Positions 7,770-16,517 of a DNA stretch of 41,813 bases are shown one piece after another. How positions within the stretch are numbered: the stretch's first letter is position 1; each line of letters begins with the position of its first letter. The notes under the pieces are model-generated. The model searched no databases, had not been told where the DNA came from, and saw only the letters and a program-made list of their open reading frames with translations. The DNA lies in the NCBI GenBank assembly GCA_029865945.1, contig JARXAH010000077.1:1-41813 (forward strand), in the 5' to 3' direction. The position numbers and the translations under genes were made by a program. The DNA comes from Bacteriovoracaceae bacterium. GTDB taxonomy: Bacteria; Bdellovibrionota; Bacteriovoracia; Bacteriovoracales; Bacteriovoracaceae.

Positions 7770-10700
7770 TCATATGTTTTGTGATAGCCATTTTTTAGCA
7801 ACATCCAAATCCCATTTTTTTCTTTGGGCATAATCCTCAAGTTGATCATTTTGCACTTTACCTACATTGAAATATTTGGATTCCGGATGCGAAAAGTAAA
7901 GTCCACAAACGGATGCACCAGGATTCATCGCAAAACTTTCTGTAAGATTTACTTGTATGTTATCTTGTACGTTAAGCATTTTAAAAATGGTCTCTTTCTC
8001 AGTGTGATCCGGACAGGCCGAGTAACCGGGAGCTGGCCTAATTCCATGATACAATTCTGAAACTAATTCTTCGTTCGTTAAGGATTCGTTGTCCGCGTAA
8101 CCCCACCAATTTTTTCTCACCTCTAAATGCAAGTACTCTGCAAAGGCCTCTGCCAGACGATCTTCGACAGAGCTTAGTAAAATTTGGGAGTAGTCATCGT
8201 GTTCAGATTTTAATTTTATTAAGTACTCTTCTGCGCCGCTTCCACAGGAGACAGCAAACATGCCAATATAATCAGCATTGGGGGCAGCTGAAATAAAATC
8301 TGATAAACAATAGTTGGGAGTGGACGATGTTTTTCGTTGGTTTCTTAAAAAATATAGTGTCGTTTTTTGATCAGGTAAGTAGACATCATCGTTGGTAAGG
8401 GCCTGAGCTCTGAAAATTCCAAATACCCCTTTAGGACGAAAGGTATTTAAATTTTCTAAAACTCCTAGCATCTTTTGAGCATCATCAAATAATTTTTTCG
8501 CTTCCGCACCGCAGTCTGGATCTTGGAAAATTTCCGGATACTTTCCTCTGAGTCTCCAAGTCATGAAAAAGGGAGTCCAATCAATGTATTGCTTCAACTT
8601 TGAAACGCTCACCCGATCGATGACCTTCGTTCCAAGAAAATTAGGCGCCTTAACTTGATGGTTATCACTCAATTTAAATTTATTTTTTCTCGCATTAGCG
8701 AGTGACACCAACATCCGATCTTCTTGGGATTGTTCATGGGAAGTTCTTAAATGTTCGTAACTATCTTTCAGCTCAAGTAAATAATTTTTGGTATCTTCAG
8801 GATTCTTTGCAAAAAGTTTTCCGACGATCGCCACCGCCTTCGAGGCGTCGGGAACATAAATCACAGGGTAGTGATACTGTGGTGCGATTTTGATGGCCGT
8901 ATGAATTTTGGAAGTGGTCGCTCCACCAATAAAAAGGGGAATTTTTAATTTCTGCTCTTGCATGCGCGACGCCACATTCACCATTTCATCAAGTGACGGA
9001 GTGATAAGTCCACTTAAACCAATCGCATCGACTTGTTGCTTGAGGGCCTCTTCAAAAATTTTCTCCCAAGGAACCATCACTCCCAGATCAATGATTTCGT
9101 AGTTATTGCACTGAAGCACGACGCCAACAATATTTTTTCCAATGTCGTGAACGTCACCTTTCACCGTGGCCATGAGAATTTTTACTTTCTTTTTTTGATC
9201 AATCCTTTTTTCGCTCAGCATTTGTGCTTTTTCTAGAGACAAAATGAGTGGCTCTAAGATCGCCACTGATTTTTTCATGACCCTGGCACTTTTTACAACT
9301 TGCGGGAGAAACATTTTTCCTGCACCAAATAAATCTCCCACCTGATTCATGCCCTTCATGAGTGGCCCTTCAATAATGTCGAGGGGATGAGAAAAAATTT
9401 TAAGCGCTTCTTTCGTATCTTCTTCAATGAAAGCGTCTATGCCGCGCACCAAAGAAATAGCAAGTCGCTCCTCCACGGGAAGATTTCTCCACTCTAGGAG
9501 CAGGGCCGTTTGTTCATTGCGTGCTGTGGAAGTGGAATGGGAAGATGGCCCTTTGGGATTATTTTGCGCCCAACTAATAAGTGAATTAGTGGCCTCATTA
9601 TTTCGATTGAAAATCACGTCTTCGATTAAATTTCGTAAATCATGGGGGATGTCATCGTAAATGACATTTTGGTTGGGATTAACAATTCCCATATCCATCC
9701 CGGCAGCAATGGCGTGAAACAAAAAAATGGAATGCATAGAATCACGTAAATAATCATTTCCTCTAAAAGAAAAAGATAAATTGCTTACGCCTCCACTAAC
9801 TTTTACTCCAGGTAAGTTAGATTTAATCCATTTTGTGGCCTCAATGTAGTTGGCCGCATAATGGGCGTGCTCTTCAATTCCAGTTCCAATGGCCAAAATA
9901 TTGGGATCAAAAATAATATCGCACGCTGGCATCATTACTTTTTTTGTTAAGAGATCATAAGCTCGTGAGCAGATTTCAATTTTTCTCTCAAACGTATCCG
10001 CTTGGCCTTTTTCATCAAAGGCCATGACAACCACGGCCGCGCCATATTTTTTAATTTCGCGCGCCTGAGATAAAAAAGTCGCTTCCCCTTCTTTTAAAGA
10101 AATGGAATTGACGACTCCTTTTCCTTGCAGGCATTGAAGGCCCGCTTGCAAAATTTCCCATTTTGACGAATCAATCATCACGGGAATTTTAGAAATATCA
10201 GGTTCACTCGCCATGAGATTTAAAAATTTTGTCATCGCTTTGGGGCCGTCAATCATTCCTTCGTCCATATTGACGTCTATGATTTGTGCTCCGCCCTCTA
10301 CTTGATCGCGGGCCACACTTAAGGCCTCTGTATATTTATCTGCTTCAATCAATTTCCTAAATTTTGCGGATCCGGTTACGTTGGTGCGCTCGCCAATATT
10401 AATAAAATTACTTCGAGCAAAGGTAATGAGGGGTTCAAGACCAGAGAGGTTGAATTTTTCTTCAAAGTCGCTGGCGAATTTTACGGGGCGAGGACGATAT
10501 TTTTTGGAAGCTTCTGCCATGGCCTGAATGTGATCATATCCAGTACCACAACATCCGCCCAAAATATTGAGTCTATTTTTTTCTAAAAGCGGTGTAATCA
10601 TTTCCACCATGGTTTGTGGATCATGATCGTACTGCCCTAAGGAATTAGGAAGGCCTGCGTTCGCATACATACTAATCGCAAAAGGAGTCATGAGGTCTAG

Positions 10701-11480
10701 GGCCTCCACAAATGGCCGCATTAAATCAGCACCAAAAGCACAATTGAGCCCTAAGCTTAAGAGCGGAAAATGGGAAACAGAAATCACAAAAGCTTCTAGC
10801 GTTTGTCCCGATAGGGTTCTCCCACTGCGATCCGTAATTGTCACTGAAACCATGACCGGAACTTCCATCGAAGGATTTTTTTCAAAAAAATCAAAAATCG
10901 CCTTGAGGGCCGCCTTTGCATTCAGAGTATCAAAAATCGTTTCCACTATAAGTAAGTCGACCCCGCCATCTATGAGGCCTTGAGTTTGCTCATAATAGGC
11001 ATCGTATAATTGTTGAAACGTAATGGATCTGAGGGCAGGTTCTTCGACGCTGGGAGAGAGAGAAGCTGTTTTGTTAGTTGGCCCAATGGATCCAACTACA
11101 AACCTAGGTTGCGCAGGGTTTTTCTTCGTCATCTCCTGCGCTACTTGAGTCGCAATTTTTGCCGCTTCAAAATTGATACGATAGGCCAAATCTTCCATGT
11201 GATAATCTTGCATGGAAATAGAGGTCGCATTGAACGTGTTTGTTTCAATGATGTCTGCTCCGGCCTCTAAATACTTTTGGTGAATGGATTTAATAATTTC
11301 TGGTTGAGTGAGGCAAAGTAAATCGTTAAATCCCTTTAATGAATGAGGATGATCTTTGAACTCTACTCCTCTGAAATCCTCCTCGCTCAACTTATAGCGT
11401 TGAATGAGCGACCCCATGGCCCCATCAAGAATAAGAATTTTTTCTTTAAGCAAACTTCTAATTTTATTAGTCATCATCAT
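7770..11480 (-). CDS. metH: cobalamin-dependent methionine synthase
   Basis: A full-length 1236-residue MetH (E. coli 1227), which methylates homocysteine using 5-methyl-THF through methylcobalamin. Domains in order are: the homocysteine S-methyltransferase domain at the N-terminus with zinc ligands in GLNCAFG and GGCCGTG; the pterin-binding domain from about 350 ([24 protein letters not shown]); the cobalamin cap and B12 domain with the cobalt-ligand motif [11 protein letters not shown]; and the AdoMet reactivation domain at the C-terminus, including [14 protein letters not shown]. All domains appear intact. The start is one of three consecutive ATG codons immediately after the TAA of the upstream glycosyltransferase/aminotransferase gene, with no clear ribosome site, suggesting translational coupling. 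No B12 or SAM riboswitch was found in front of it. Confidence 0.97.
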   Translation of the reverse strand: MMMTNKIRSLLKEKILILDGAMGSLIQRYKLSEEDFRGVEFKDHPHSLKGFNDLLCLTQPEIIKSIHQKYLEAGADIIETNTFNATSISMQDYHMEDLAYRINFEAAKIATQVAQEMTKKNPAQPRFVVGSIGPTNKTASLSPSVEEPALRSITFQQLYDAYYEQTQGLIDGGVDLLIVETIFDTLNAKAALKAIFDFFEKNPSMEVPVMVSVTITDRSGRTLSGQTLEAFVISVSHFPLLSLGLNCAFGADLMRPFVEALDLMTPFAISMYANAGLPNSLGQYDHDPQTMVEMITPLLEKNRLNILGGCCGTGYDHIQAMAEASKKYRPRPVKFASDFEEKFNLSGLEPLITFARSNFINIGERTNVTGSAKFRKLIEADKYTEALSVARDQVEGGAQIIDVNMDEGMIDGPKAMTKFLNLMASEPDISKIPVMIDSSKWEILQAGLQCLQGKGVVNSISLKEGEATFLSQAREIKKYGAAVVVMAFDEKGQADTFERKIEICSRAYDLLTKKVMMPACDIIFDPNILAIGTGIEEHAHYAANYIEATKWIKSNLPGVKVSGGVSNLSFSFRGNDYLRDSMHSIFLFHAIAAGMDMGIVNPNQNVIYDDIPHDLRNLIEDVIFNRNNEATNSLISWAQNNPKGPSSHSTSTARNEQTALLLEWRNLPVEERLAISLVRGIDAFIEEDTKEALKIFSHPLDIIEGPLMKGMNQVGDLFGAGKMFLPQVVKSARVMKKSVAILEPLILSLEKAQMLSEKRIDQKKKVKILMATVKGDVHDIGKNIVGVVLQCNNYEIIDLGVMVPWEKIFEEALKQQVDAIGLSGLITPSLDEMVNVASRMQEQKLKIPLFIGGATTSKIHTAIKIAPQYHYPVIYVPDASKAVAIVGKLFAKNPEDTKNYLLELKDSYEHLRTSHEQSQEDRMLVSLANARKNKFKLSDNHQVKAPNFLGTKVIDRVSVSKLKQYIDWTPFFMTWRLRGKYPEIFQDPDCGAEAKKLFDDAQKMLGVLENLNTFRPKGVFGIFRAQALTNDDVYLPDQKTTLYFLRNQRKTSSTPNYCLSDFISAAPNADYIGMFAVSCGSGAEEYLIKLKSEHDDYSQILLSSVEDRLAEAFAEYLHLEVRKNWWGYADNESLTNEELVSELYHGIRPAPGYSACPDHTEKETIFKMLNVQDNIQVNLTESFAMNPGASVCGLYFSHPESKYFNVGKVQNDQLEDYAQRKKWDLDVAKKWLSQNI

Positions 11481-13457
11481 TTAGATATTTTTCAAAACAG
11501 ATTGTGCGACTCGCTCAATTTCATGATCTTTCAAGTAAGGATGCATCGGTAAACAAATTACCTGAGACGCCGCTTTATCAGACAGTGGATAGTCTTCCGG
11601 GGCAATTTTTAATCCCTTGTAATAAGGCTGTTTATTTAAGGAGAGCGGGTAATGAACGGAAGTGGGAATTCCTTCGGCCTGCATTTTTTTGGCAAGGGCC
11701 TCTCGATCACTTACTTCGATAGTGTACTGAGCATAGATACAAGTTCGCTCTGGCATGACGGAAATATTTTTCACTTTACCGCCCAATAATTCATCATATT
11801 TTTTGGCAACCGCATGTCTCGCTTTTACTTCTTCAGGAAAAATGGCCAATTTCTCGAGGAGAATGGCGCATTGTAATGTGTCTAGCCTTCCATTAATTCC
11901 AAGACGAGTATGATAGTAGCGACGCTCTTGTCCGTGGACGCGAATCTCTTTCATCACATGGGCAAGTTGATCATCATTTGTAAAAATGGCGCCGCCGTCT
12001 CCGTAGCAACCAAGAGGCTTAGCAGGAAAAAAACTTGTTCCAGAAACTAAACTTAAATTTCCTGATTGCTTACCTTTATAAGTCGCACCAAAACTTTGTG
12101 CTGAATCTTCCATCACATGAATTCCGTGACTTTGCCCTATCGCATTGATCTGATCCATGTCGGCGGTTTGTCCATACAAACTAACCGGGATGATCGCTTT
12201 TGTTTTTTTCGTAATCTTCGCCTCAAGCAATTTATGATCCATGGTGTAGGTGAGGGGATCGATATCAACGAAAACCGGTTTAGCTCCTAAAAGAGAAATC
12301 ACTTCTGCTGATGCAAAAAAACTAAAGGCCGAAGTAATGACTTCATCTCCTGGTCCAATACCCAAGGCCATAAGGGGCACCATGAGTGCATCCGTTCCAT
12401 TGCTCATCGCAAGAGCGTGCTTACATCCCACATACTTAGCGAGGGCCGCTTCTAATTGATCATGCTCTGGGCCTAAAATGTATTGCCCGTGCTCTAATAC
12501 TTGCTCAATACGTTGCTGTATTTTTGGTTTAATTTTTTGATATTGAGTTTTTAAATCAATAAAAGGAAGACTGTCTTTTGGCGTTGCTGCTGTCGTCATA
12601 GAGAACTCCTTAAGAGATGAACTTGTCGTTTCTTTTTGGATAGATGGTTTATTAACGTCTGATAATAATTCGTAATATTTAGTATATTTTATAACATTAG
12701 CGTAGGCCGATGATAAGGACCAAATGAATCCTCGTAGGCCATCAAGAATTCCCAGTCTAAGAAAATAAATTTTAAAAAAAGTGATTTTAAAACGCAGTAA
12801 AAGAGTGAGGGCGTTGGGGGGATTCTTTGCCCCATTTTGCACAAGTAATTTTTTTGCCATCGCGTCGCTGTAATGATTCATGCGATTAAGGTAGTCACTA
12901 AGGGAGTGATAACTTCGGTGCATCATTTCTCCCTGAAGACTTCCTATCAGACTTCCCATCGACTTAAGGCCAAGGTTCTGCGTAAAAGGAAGAACTTCTT
13001 CATGAACTAGGGCATGATTGAAATTAGCAAAGGATTTGTGAAAAAAACGTACCACTGGTCTTTTGTTCTCGCCGCTAAAATTTAAGGGATGATTTAAGAA
13101 AATGAGGGTTCGAGGCACTGAATAAATTTTTAGAACAAAAGTTTTTGTTTCCAGCGCAAATTTTTTTAATTCGCTTTGAAGCTCGTCAGAGCACCACTCA
13201 TCTGCATCGATGGAAAAGATCCAATCATTTGACGATTTAGATACTGCCAATTGTTTTTGCGGCCCATAGCCAATAAAGGGAGCTTCAAAAAATTTCACTG
13301 ATGGGTAGGATAAAGAAATTTCTTTCGTTTTATCTGTACTGAAGGAGTCGACAATTATAATTTCGTTACAAAAAGATAATGAATCTAAACAGCGCGCGAT
13401 ATTGCGCTCTTCGTTCTTAGTTATCAGAACTGCTGAGATTTGGTAATTTAATGACAT
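11481..13457 (-). CDS. GT2 glycosyltransferase fused to DegT/DnrJ/EryC1 aminotransferase
   Basis: A 658-residue protein made of two complete enzymes. Residues 1 to about 260 are a GT2 transferase of the WaaE/KdtX type: ISAVLITKNEERNIARCLDSL, IIIVDSFSTDKT, the DxD-like FSIDADEWC, and a HEEV/H-rich acceptor region. These usually add a hexose to the LPS core. From residue 287, MTTAATPKDSLPFIDLKTQY begins a 372-residue PLP sugar aminotransferase, the normal length for that family. It has MSNGTDAL (PLP phosphate), EDSAQ (Asp stacking on PLP) and the Schiff-base lysine in FFPAKPLGCYGDGGA (residue 480 of the fusion). The junction methionine is in frame and has a strong ribosome site, so the second half may also be made alone. 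It sits upstream of metH and diverges from GT9 17 bases away. Confidence 0.9.
   Translation of the reverse strand: MSLNYQISAVLITKNEERNIARCLDSLSFCNEIIIVDSFSTDKTKEISLSYPSVKFFEAPFIGYGPQKQLAVSKSSNDWIFSIDADEWCSDELQSELKKFALETKTFVLKIYSVPRTLIFLNHPLNFSGENKRPVVRFFHKSFANFNHALVHEEVLPFTQNLGLKSMGSLIGSLQGEMMHRSYHSLSDYLNRMNHYSDAMAKKLLVQNGAKNPPNALTLLLRFKITFFKIYFLRLGILDGLRGFIWSLSSAYANVIKYTKYYELLSDVNKPSIQKETTSSSLKEFSMTTAATPKDSLPFIDLKTQYQKIKPKIQQRIEQVLEHGQYILGPEHDQLEAALAKYVGCKHALAMSNGTDALMVPLMALGIGPGDEVITSAFSFFASAEVISLLGAKPVFVDIDPLTYTMDHKLLEAKITKKTKAIIPVSLYGQTADMDQINAIGQSHGIHVMEDSAQSFGATYKGKQSGNLSLVSGTSFFPAKPLGCYGDGGAIFTNDDQLAHVMKEIRVHGQERRYYHTRLGINGRLDTLQCAILLEKLAIFPEEVKARHAVAKKYDELLGGKVKNISVMPERTCIYAQYTIEVSDREALAKKMQAEGIPTSVHYPLSLNKQPYYKGLKIAPEDYPLSDKAASQVICLPMHPYLKDHEIERVAQSVLKNI
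12597..12611 (-). promoter_or_regulatory. internal Shine-Dalgarno and in-frame ATG at the fusion junction
   Basis: On the minus strand AAGGAG (complement of 12606-12611) lies 6 bases before an ATG at 12599-12597. That ATG is codon 287 of the fused reading frame and is exactly where an independent DegT-type aminotransferase would begin. Spacing and sequence are close to ideal, better than for most genes in the window. Confidence 0.75.
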
Positions 13458-13474
13458 AGTATTTTATATCACAA

Positions 13475-14536
13475 GTGAAAGAAATGGGCGACTCAAACAT
13501 GAAAAACATGAAGAACATGGAAAACCTAAAGCATGTATTAATTTCAAGAACCGACAATTTGGGGGATGTGATTTTAACACTCCCAATAGCGTACTTTATA
13601 AAACAACAGTATCCAGAAGTTAAGATCAGTTTTCTGGGGAAAACTTACACAAAACCGATACTCGATCTCTGTCCGTTCATTGATCAGGTGCTCTTGTGGG
13701 ATGAATGGGAGAAAATGGATAATGGGCCGCTCCTTAATTTAGTTGAGTCCTTGCAATTTAATGTTGTCTTGCACGTTTTTCCAAGAAAACGATTGGCCAC
13801 CATTATGCAGATGGCAAAAATTCCTCTTCGCATCGGAACGGCCAAGAGGCTTTTCCATTGGCCATTAAAATGTAACCGGAAATTGTTTTTTTCAAGAAAG
13901 CGATCTGATTTGCATGAAGCGATGCTTAATATAAAGTTGCTCGCTCCAATCATGAATACAGATTTCATTTCTCGGGACTTAATGGATGAAATTACTTCTC
14001 AATTAATTCGTAAGCAAGACTTGAAAGCAACCCTACGAAAATATATCTCGGACTCAAAAATTAATCTTATCTTACATCCGAAATCGATGGGCAGTGCCCA
14101 GGAGTGGGGATTAGAAAATTTTGCAAAACTCATTAATCATGTTTCGCTCAAGGATGCGTTTCAAATTTGTATCACTGGCTCTTCCAAAGAGTTAGCGGAA
14201 ATTAAGAAGAACATGTATCCGCTCTTAACGGAAATATCCAAAGCTAAATTAATCAATACTTGCGGATTATTCTCACTAGAGGAATTAATCAATTTTATTT
14301 CCCATGCTCAAATTTTTGTGGCCAACAGCACAGGCCCGCTACACGTGGCAAGTTTGTATGGCCTCAAAACCATAGGACTATTTCCACCCCACGAAAAAAA
14401 ACCCATGCATGCTGGAAGGTGGTCGCCCCTTGGAAATAGCGTTTTCATTGTGGCACCGAGTGAAGGAAAACTGCTTAATGAAGTTTCCTGGGAAGAGGTT
14501 GCAAAAGTGATAAGTAAAAATTTCAATTTATTTTGA
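13475..14536 (+). CDS. glycosyltransferase family 9 (heptosyltransferase-like, LPS core)
   Basis: A protein of up to 353 residues with the GT9 layout: an N-terminal HVLISRTDNLGDVILTLPIAY, in which RTDNLGDVIL is the hallmark of ADP-heptose:LPS heptosyltransferases, and a C-terminal donor domain with HPKSMGSAQEWGLENFAKL, ICITGSSKE and the D/N-x-GPxH motif as ANSTGPLHVASLYG. It would add heptose or a related sugar to the LPS inner core on the cytoplasmic side. The start is uncertain: GTG 13475 opens the frame, but ATGs at 13484, 13499, 13508 and 13517 follow, and the N-K-M repeats before NLKHVLIS are probably not part of the fold. No clear ribosome site distinguishes them. It diverges from the GT2/aminotransferase gene and shares its envelope role. 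Confidence 0.85.
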   Translation: MKEMGDSNMKNMKNMENLKHVLISRTDNLGDVILTLPIAYFIKQQYPEVKISFLGKTYTKPILDLCPFIDQVLLWDEWEKMDNGPLLNLVESLQFNVVLHVFPRKRLATIMQMAKIPLRIGTAKRLFHWPLKCNRKLFFSRKRSDLHEAMLNIKLLAPIMNTDFISRDLMDEITSQLIRKQDLKATLRKYISDSKINLILHPKSMGSAQEWGLENFAKLINHVSLKDAFQICITGSSKELAEIKKNMYPLLTEISKAKLINTCGLFSLEELINFISHAQIFVANSTGPLHVASLYGLKTIGLFPPHEKKPMHAGRWSPLGNSVFIVAPSEGKLLNEVSWEEVAKVISKNFNLF

Positions 14537-14617
14537 AGAGTCTGTAACTTATTCACTCGCCTTGAAATTAATCTTGTCTCCATCATAAAGTATAATTCTA
14601 TTAGAAAGGAAAACTTT

Positions 14618-15067
14618 ATGAAATTTTATCTCTTTATTGAATTTTTATTTTTATCAATTTTGATACAAAATACTTTTGCTCAAAATTCAGTTGGTTCAAA
14701 CTTCTATACCAAAGAGCGACAAGTAAGCGGAAATACTGAAACTATCAAATTAAAAATTATTAACAATGAATCTGGAGATCAATTAGTAGATTTATACAGG
14801 ACCAACACCTACAAAAGATTTTCTAAATATCTTTCGATCGGTGGCAAATTAGATGAAAATAACCACCTATTTGACGAATATCAGTTTCAGGAGCTAGCTA
14901 GAAATTTTGGTTTTAGTTTTGCTCGTATAGACTATGATAAAAATACTATTTTTAATAACTTTTCATCTGCTCTCAATAGTAGAGATGAAAAAGAAAATGA
15001 AGATGTTTTCATATTAGTTATTGGAGATCGCTACTACTACGTAAATGCCGTTTATTTTATTCGTTAA
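14618..15067 (+). CDS. small exported protein of unknown function
   Basis: A 149-residue protein starting at ATG 14618 with a good ribosome site (agaaagga, 8 bases upstream). Residues 1-21 are a signal peptide (FLFLSILIQNTFA-QN). The mature part is polar and rich in Asn, Asp and aromatic residues, with no cysteines and no motif I recognise. It is followed 51 bases later by another exported protein on the same strand, and the two may form an operon. Codon use is as AT-rich as, or more AT-rich than, the neighbouring housekeeping genes. I do not propose a function. Confidence 0.7.
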   Translation: MKFYLFIEFLFLSILIQNTFAQNSVGSNFYTKERQVSGNTETIKLKIINNESGDQLVDLYRTNTYKRFSKYLSIGGKLDENNHLFDEYQFQELARNFGFSFARIDYDKNTIFNNFSSALNSRDEKENEDVFILVIGDRYYYVNAVYFIR

Positions 15068-15117
15068 CTTGTTTCTATTTTCTTTTCAATCTAAGTTACT
15101 TACTCTAAATTTCTTGG

Positions 15118-16503
15118 ATGAAAAAAAATCATTCTGTTTTTGGTTTTGTTGCCATTTTATTTTTTATTCATCCACTCGCTTTTTCTCAGTATATTTATCC
15201 TGTCGATTTTCATGAACAAGATATTTACTACCGAACTATAACTGTTATTCCTGATGACCCGAGCCTCGTGGAAACAGCTATTCCAGTGAGTTTTTGGACG
15301 CAATCTAAAAATTATTTTTTTTTTGAAAGCTATAAAACTCGTGCGATGGAACAAGCAAACAAATTACTAGCAAACAATAATAATTCCAATATTCATCTTT
15401 ATTATTATGAATCAAACCTTGGGGTTCGGCCTCATTGTGATGATAAGTATGGACCTAGGCATTTCTCAAAGTTTCTATCCGATACTACAATTGATCGAGA
15501 GGGTAGAGGAATTCAAAATAGCAATCTTCCTCTTAGTGATTTTTTTATTCGTGCAAGCGAATATCAAATTAAATGTATCAAAACTGATAAAGGTTTTTTA
15601 GGTGTGAATGGAGGTTTTGCACTGCTTCGATGGTTTGATTCATCCATAGGAGAAATCAGAGAAAGTGTTTTTAGAAGTTATTCCAATAAGGGGACTTTCT
15701 TAATTTCTGATTTATTTACCCAAGAAGATTTTGATTCGATCTACCAAGTGAGTAAACACAATTTTGTCGATCAATTTGGCGTCCCCATTCCCATCTATGA
15801 GGATTTGGCCGTCGCCGTCATCGATGGCCCTAGCATCGGTGGAGGAACTAATTTCGCTAAGAAAGGTGTTCAATTGGTTGTGCGAGCAGGTGGAGGTCGA
15901 GGTAGTATTCGTCCCTTAGTAAATGGCCTGGAAGCGTTAGATATAGTTGTTAAAAAATTGGATAATTTTGTTTATTTAGCGAATAAATTTCGCTTTCCGC
16001 CTCATGCCATAGAGTGGGTGACTGGATTTAAACTTCCTATTAATTTTAAAAAGCATGTTGGATCTTTCAAAGTATTTTGGCACGAAGGTGGCTTTACTAT
16101 TAATGGTGCTCATACCGAAGAAGCTTTTTTTCAGGGCATAAATGCACTTAGAAAAGAAGCGCAAATTGCTCAAGTGGTCGTTTCAGAAAAGACACCTTTG
16201 AAAGGTTTCATTTTTGAAGGGAAGCTATTTGCCTATCGGCAAGAATATGTTGTGAAAGATATTTACGGAAATTCTATCAAGCGAGTTAAGACGTATTTTG
16301 ATACCAATGTTATGCCAATTAGTGATATCCATGATCTTCTTTCTATCGCCGCTAATTCTGTTTACAAGAGGGCGATTGAGATTTCTGCGAAAGTTGACGA
16401 TGTTATCAATATAAGGATCGGCGAGCTTAAGTTTAGAGGCGTTATTGGTAAATCAGAGGGAACAACTGGGCCGATATTATCTACCATTTTTCCTGTTGAG
16501 TAG
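15118..16503 (+). CDS. exported protein of unknown function, 461 residues
   Basis: A signal peptide occupies residues 1-23 (FGFVAILFFIHPLAFS-QY). The mature protein has many aromatic residues in its first 200 positions. A Gly-rich stretch, VIDGPSIGGGTNFAKKG followed by VVRAGGGRGSIRP, lies near residues 235-265, and a charged alpha/beta-looking region follows. Only two cysteines appear, in the first half (near residues 108 and 154), which could form a periplasmic disulfide. No known family is recognised. The ATG at 15118 has no convincing ribosome site, so translation may be coupled to the gene 51 bases upstream. It is convergent with the SNF2 helicase gene, with 14 bases between stop codons. 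Confidence 0.7.
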   Translation: MKKNHSVFGFVAILFFIHPLAFSQYIYPVDFHEQDIYYRTITVIPDDPSLVETAIPVSFWTQSKNYFFFESYKTRAMEQANKLLANNNNSNIHLYYYESNLGVRPHCDDKYGPRHFSKFLSDTTIDREGRGIQNSNLPLSDFFIRASEYQIKCIKTDKGFLGVNGGFALLRWFDSSIGEIRESVFRSYSNKGTFLISDLFTQEDFDSIYQVSKHNFVDQFGVPIPIYEDLAVAVIDGPSIGGGTNFAKKGVQLVVRAGGGRGSIRPLVNGLEALDIVVKKLDNFVYLANKFRFPPHAIEWVTGFKLPINFKKHVGSFKVFWHEGGFTINGAHTEEAFFQGINALRKEAQIAQVVVSEKTPLKGFIFEGKLFAYRQEYVVKDIYGNSIKRVKTYFDTNVMPISDIHDLLSIAANSVYKRAIEISAKVDDVINIRIGELKFRGVIGKSEGTTGPILSTIFPVE

Positions 16504-16517
16504 GCTTAATTCAGTTA

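Noticed and set aside
10690-10983. 97-codon ORF opposite metH, and similar antisense ORFs in other large genes
   Set aside because: They lie entirely within well-supported genes and encode no recognisable protein.
11481-13500. Possible SAM or cobalamin riboswitch controlling metH/metF
   Set aside because: The metH start directly follows the upstream stop codon, and the 17-base gap before the whole run is too short. No riboswitch motif was seen.
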